From Bacillota bacterium (GTDB lineage Bacteria; Bacillota; Clostridia; Lachnospirales; Anaerotignaceae): a stretch of DNA of 8,414 bases. Positions within the stretch are counted from its first letter, which is position 1. Every line of letters starts with the position of its first letter. Under the pieces are notes generated by a model that saw only the letters and a program-made list of their open reading frames with translations, was not told the DNA's origin and ran no database searches. The position numbers and the translations under genes are program-made. Below are positions 5,402-8,414 of the stretch, piece by piece. Location of the stretch: NCBI GenBank assembly GCA_023413275.1, contig JAEZPX010000116.1, positions 1 to 8,414 of the forward strand, in the 5' to 3' direction.

Positions 5402-7798
5402 ATGTATAGAGTAATTAAAAGAGACGGTCAGTTTGCTGAGTTTGATTTAATCAAAATCAGTAAGGCAATCACCAAAGCTTTTGAATCACAGAATAAGCAA
5501 TATCATCCACAAACCATTGATTTTTTATCTTTAAAAGTCACAGCCGATTTCGAATCTAAAATTCAAGACGGTTTTATCTCTGTAGAAGATATTCAAGATA
5601 GCGTTGAAAATATTTTGAGTAAAAGTGGATACGCTGATGTAGCTAAGGCTTTTATTTTATATAGAAAACAGCATGAAAAAATGCGAAATATGAAATCTAC
5701 CATTTTAGATTTTAAAGAAACCGTAGATAGTTACTTAAATGTAACTGATTGGCGTGTAAAGGAAAATTCCACTGTTACATATTCCGTAGGTGGATTGATT
5801 TTGAGTAACTCCGGAGCCATTACTGCAAACTATTGGTTAAGCGAAATCTATGACACTGAAATTGCCCAAGCCCACCGTGATGCGGATATTCACCTTCATG
5901 ATTTATCTATGCTTACAGGGTATTGTGCAGGTTGGAGCTTAAAACAGCTCATTCAGGAAGGCCTAGGGGGGATTCCCGGTAAGATTACCTCCTCCCCTGC
6001 CAGCCATTTAGCAACCCTTTGCAATCAAATGGTAAATTTTTTGGGTATCATGCAAAACGAGTGGGCAGGTGCCCAAGCATTCTCCTCCTTCGATACCTAT
6101 TTGGCACCTTTTGTAAAAACAGACAATCTCTCCTACGATGCAGTAAAAAAATGTATTGAAAGCTTTATATATGGAGTAAATACACCATCTCGTTGGGGAA
6201 CACAGGCTCCCTTCTCCAACATTACCCTAGATTGGGTTGTGCCCAATGATCTTGCAGAGCTGCCTGCAATTGTTGGTGGCAAAGAAATGGATTTCAAATA
6301 TAAAGACTGTAAAAAAGAAATGGATATGGTTAATAAGGCCTTTATCGAAATCATGATAGAAGGGGATGCAAACGGTCGAGGATTTCAATATCCCATCCCA
6401 ACATATTCCATCACCAGAGATTTTGACTGGAGTGACACAGAAAACAATCGTCTGTTATTTGAAATGGCCGCCAAATATGGCACTCCCTATTTCTCAAATT
6501 ATATTAACAGCGAATTGGAACCCAGCGATGTAAGAAGCATGTGCTGTCGCTTGCGTTTGGATTTACGGGAGCTTCGTAAAAAATCAGGAGGTTTCTTCGG
6601 CAGCGGAGAAAGCACAGGGTCAATTGGTGTTGTAACCATTAACCTACCCCGCATTGCCTATCTAGCCAAGGATGAAAAGGATTTTTATGCCCGCCTTGAT
6701 AAGAAAATGGATATTGCTGCAAGAAGCCTTAAAATTAAGCGAAACGTGGTAACGAAACTGCTGGAGGAAGGCTTGTATCCCTATACCAAGCGTTACTTAG
6801 GTGGATTTGGCAATCATTTCTCCACCATTGGCCTAATTGGAATGAATGAAGCAACCCTCAATGCCAGCTGGATAAAAAAAGATATTTCCCATCCCGAAGC
6901 TCATGCCTTTGCCAAAGAGGTTCTGAACTATATGAGAGAACGTCTTTCCGACTATCAGGAGAAATATGGCGACTTATACAACTTGGAAGCCACCCCTGCT
7001 GAAAGTACAACCTTCCGTTTGGCAAAGCATGATGTAAAGCGCTATCCGGATATTATTACTGCCGCTAAAGCTGGTGAGACACCTTACTATACAAATTCAT
7101 CCCATTTGCCAGTGGGCTTTACCGATGATATCTTTGAAGCACTGGACTCTCAGGATGATTTGCAAACACTATATACCTCAGGCACTGTTTTCCACGCCTT
7201 CTTAGGTGAAAAGCTTCCCGGATGGAAGGCCGCCGCAACTTTGGTGCGAAAAATAGCAGAAAATTATACACTGCCCTATTATACACTTTCCCCCACCTAT
7301 TCCATTTGTAAAAACCATGGATATATTAATGGAGAAAAGTATGTTTGCGACAAATGTGGAGGAACGACGGAGGTTTATAGCCGCATCACTGGTTATTATC
7401 GTCCCGTACAAAACTGGAATGAAGGAAAGACTCAAGAGTTTAAGGATAGAAAATTATATAACTTAGACAAAAAGCACGTTGTAAAACAAACTTTGAAACA
7501 AGAGAACCTGAAACTTGACAGCTTTCCCATAAAGAAAAAGCAAAGTCCTGCACCGGAAAATAGGATTATGCTTTTCACCACCAACACATGCGCAAATTGC
7601 AACATAGTAAAATCCTTTTTATCTGAGGCCAATATAGCTTATGATCTCATACAGGCAGAAGAAAATATCGAACTGGTAGAGCAGTACGGAATTAGAAGCG
7701 TTCCTGCAATGGTTGTGCAAAATGGATTAGAATTCACATTACACGTAAATGCATCTAATATAAGAAATTACATAGAAACACAAACAGCACTCGTTTGA
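5402..7798 (+). CDS. nrdD: Anaerobic (class III) ribonucleoside-triphosphate reductase with C-terminal glutaredoxin-like domain
   Basis: NrdD reduces ribonucleoside triphosphates to deoxynucleotides using a glycyl radical made by NrdG. The 798-residue protein has, in order: an ATP-cone allosteric domain (about 2-93, opening YRVIKRDGQ); the catalytic barrel (about 100-630) with C175 in GYCAGWSL and C381/C382 in SMCCRLRLD as candidate active-site cysteines; GGFFGSGESTGSIGVV; a zinc site C636-x2-H639 and C649-x2-C652; and the glycyl-radical loop RITGYYRPVQNWNEGK with G664 as the radical residue. After a charged linker (about 686-718) comes a redoxin-like domain (about 720-795) with CANC (C730, C733) and SVP with a likely cis-proline P768. 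This is longer than the usual roughly 600-720 residues. The start at 5402 is chosen because the family begins at MYRVIKRDG and GAGG lies 9 bases upstream; a 25-codon extension would cover the promoter. Confidence 0.95.
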   Translation: MYRVIKRDGQFAEFDLIKISKAITKAFESQNKQYHPQTIDFLSLKVTADFESKIQDGFISVEDIQDSVENILSKSGYADVAKAFILYRKQHEKMRNMKSTILDFKETVDSYLNVTDWRVKENSTVTYSVGGLILSNSGAITANYWLSEIYDTEIAQAHRDADIHLHDLSMLTGYCAGWSLKQLIQEGLGGIPGKITSSPASHLATLCNQMVNFLGIMQNEWAGAQAFSSFDTYLAPFVKTDNLSYDAVKKCIESFIYGVNTPSRWGTQAPFSNITLDWVVPNDLAELPAIVGGKEMDFKYKDCKKEMDMVNKAFIEIMIEGDANGRGFQYPIPTYSITRDFDWSDTENNRLLFEMAAKYGTPYFSNYINSELEPSDVRSMCCRLRLDLRELRKKSGGFFGSGESTGSIGVVTINLPRIAYLAKDEKDFYARLDKKMDIAARSLKIKRNVVTKLLEEGLYPYTKRYLGGFGNHFSTIGLIGMNEATLNASWIKKDISHPEAHAFAKEVLNYMRERLSDYQEKYGDLYNLEATPAESTTFRLAKHDVKRYPDIITAAKAGETPYYTNSSHLPVGFTDDIFEALDSQDDLQTLYTSGTVFHAFLGEKLPGWKAAATLVRKIAENYTLPYYTLSPTYSICKNHGYINGEKYVCDKCGGTTEVYSRITGYYRPVQNWNEGKTQEFKDRKLYNLDKKHVVKQTLKQENLKLDSFPIKKKQSPAPENRIMLFTTNTCANCNIVKSFLSEANIAYDLIQAEENIELVEQYGIRSVPAMVVQNGLEFTLHVNASNIRNYIETQTALV

Positions 7799-7855
7799 TT
7801 CTACAGCAATCTGATCAATAAATAGCATGTTGAAATAAAATGCCATCTCATAAAT

Positions 7856-7888
7856 AGAATGCCATGACACCCACTGTCATGGCATTCT
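7856..7888. terminator. Perfect 14-bp hairpin downstream of nrdD
   Basis: AGAATGCCATGACA / TGTCATGGCATTCT (7856-7869, 7875-7888) forms a flawless 14-bp stem with loop CCCAC. It lies 57 bases after the nrdD stop and could end transcription of nrdD, or of the opposite strand. Neither side has a proper run of T (GTATTCC on the plus strand, ATTTATG on the minus). An additional copy of AATGCCAT at 7839-7846 could compete with the left arm. Terminator is the likeliest role, but it may instead be a repeat-type or protein-binding hairpin. Confidence 0.45.
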
Positions 7889-8043
7889 GTATTCCAACAA
7901 ACCAATTTCCCACTTAGGGACCATTTTACAGATAAAGACTTTCTAGATATTTTCCCCATGCATCTGTATATAAAAGGTATTTATCGAAGAAAAAAAGAAA
8001 TAACCTAATTATGAGTAAACCTCAATATAGATGCTATTACATC
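7889..8043. other. Intergenic stretch with no recognised feature
   Basis: Between the hairpin and the PhoH remnant I see AT-rich sequence with no ribosome-site-supported frame. A 31-codon minus-strand frame ending in TDAWGKYLESLYL (about 7920-8014) has no start context and no family I recognise; it may be debris or chance. Confidence 0.35.
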
Positions 8044-8414
8044 CTAATTTGCAGCATCAAAAGCCAGATTTGACCGTTCACACTCGTCTGTTCTCATTGT
8101 GATTTGATAGCAAAGGCCACTGCCTTTCATTTTCTCACTGGCATAACTTAGTCCATTGGTTCTTTCATCCAATAGCGGATGATCTATTTGCTGAGGGTCG
8201 CCATCTGGGCTTTCAATCTGACCAAAATGTCCTTTGTAACTAAAATAACGGACTCACCATGTTCAGAAAGTCCTCTACAAACCTGTAAAATTCGATTGTC
8301 ATTTTTATTGCTCATAAAATCCATTGAAAGCTCTATATTAATAAAATTAGGTTCTATACGAAGATATCCTCCTGTAGAAAGCAAAACACCTTCCAGAAGA
8401 TTACCCTCTTATCT
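8044..8414 (-). pseudogene. Decayed PIN/PhoH-family ATPase gene with its ATPase core deleted
   Basis: Intact members (for example B. subtilis YlaK) have an N-terminal PIN domain followed by a PhoH ATPase domain, about 440 residues or more. Here the minus strand encodes only the end of the PIN domain (LLSTGGYLRIEP, NDNRILQVCRGL, SVILVTKDILVRLKAQ; from about 8408 to 8205). It then switches frame near 8200-8207 to the family C-terminus (GDPQQIDHPLLDERTNGLSY, then ERSNLAFDAAN), ending at a TAG at 8044-8046. The Walker A loop and most of the ATPase, roughly 200 residues, are missing. A TAA at 8409-8411 also interrupts the PIN frame. An internal deletion with a frame shift plus a nonsense codon indicates a dead gene. 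It runs to the window edge, so more remnant may lie beyond 8414. Family recognition is from motifs by eye. Confidence 0.75.

Noticed and set aside
7920..8014. Minus-strand 31-codon frame ending TDAWGKYLESLYL as a gene remnant
   Set aside because: No family recognised, no start or ribosome site, and too short to separate from chance.
1..8414. CRISPR array, tRNA/rRNA, insertion sequence, prophage or defence system
   Set aside because: No regularly spaced repeats, cloverleaf sequences, transposase motifs or terminal inverted repeats were seen; the genes are housekeeping types.

Overview
The window looks like chromosomal DNA of a low-GC, anaerobic Firmicute, most likely a Clostridia member near Lachnospiraceae. 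The basis is an AT-rich composition, strong AGGAGG-type ribosome sites, a carD-yacL-ispD neighbourhood, an MEP-pathway isoprenoid enzyme and an oxygen-sensitive class III ribonucleotide reductase. The placement is inference; no ribosomal or other strict marker is present.

Layout. Positions 5-2874 hold four genes on the minus strand, read from right to left: a CarD/CdnL-type RNA polymerase-binding regulator, a YacL-like membrane PIN-TRAM protein, ispD and rnhA. The last two share an ATGA overlap. A hairpin with a T-rich tail lies between yacL and ispD, directly before the ispD ribosome site. A roughly 470-base divergent intergenic region (2875-3344) carries the carD leader on one side and a good promoter for a plus-strand DegV-family fatty-acid-binding protein (3345-4238) on the other. 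The DegV gene ends in a textbook terminator (4250-4281).

The plus strand then carries nrdG (4591-5283) and nrdD (5402-7798), the activase and the glycyl-radical subunit of the anaerobic ribonucleotide reductase. Each has a candidate extended -10 promoter. The nrdG-nrdD gap also contains a candidate pair of NrdR boxes at 31-bp spacing. NrdD has an N-terminal ATP cone, a zinc site, the glycyl-radical loop, and a C-terminal glutaredoxin-like domain with a CxxC motif, which suggests a built-in reductant.

The right end (7799-8414) holds a 14-bp perfect hairpin and then, on the minus strand, a decayed PIN/PhoH-family ATPase gene. A piece of the PIN domain is joined out of frame to the C-terminus of the PhoH domain, and the ATPase core is missing.

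Most of the window is ordinary housekeeping content. I see no CRISPR array, tRNA, rRNA, insertion sequence or defence system, and no convincing undescribed multi-gene system. The points most worth a second look are the NrdD-redoxin fusion, the NrdR-box pair, the carD leader hairpin that can mask its ribosome site, and the PhoH remnant.
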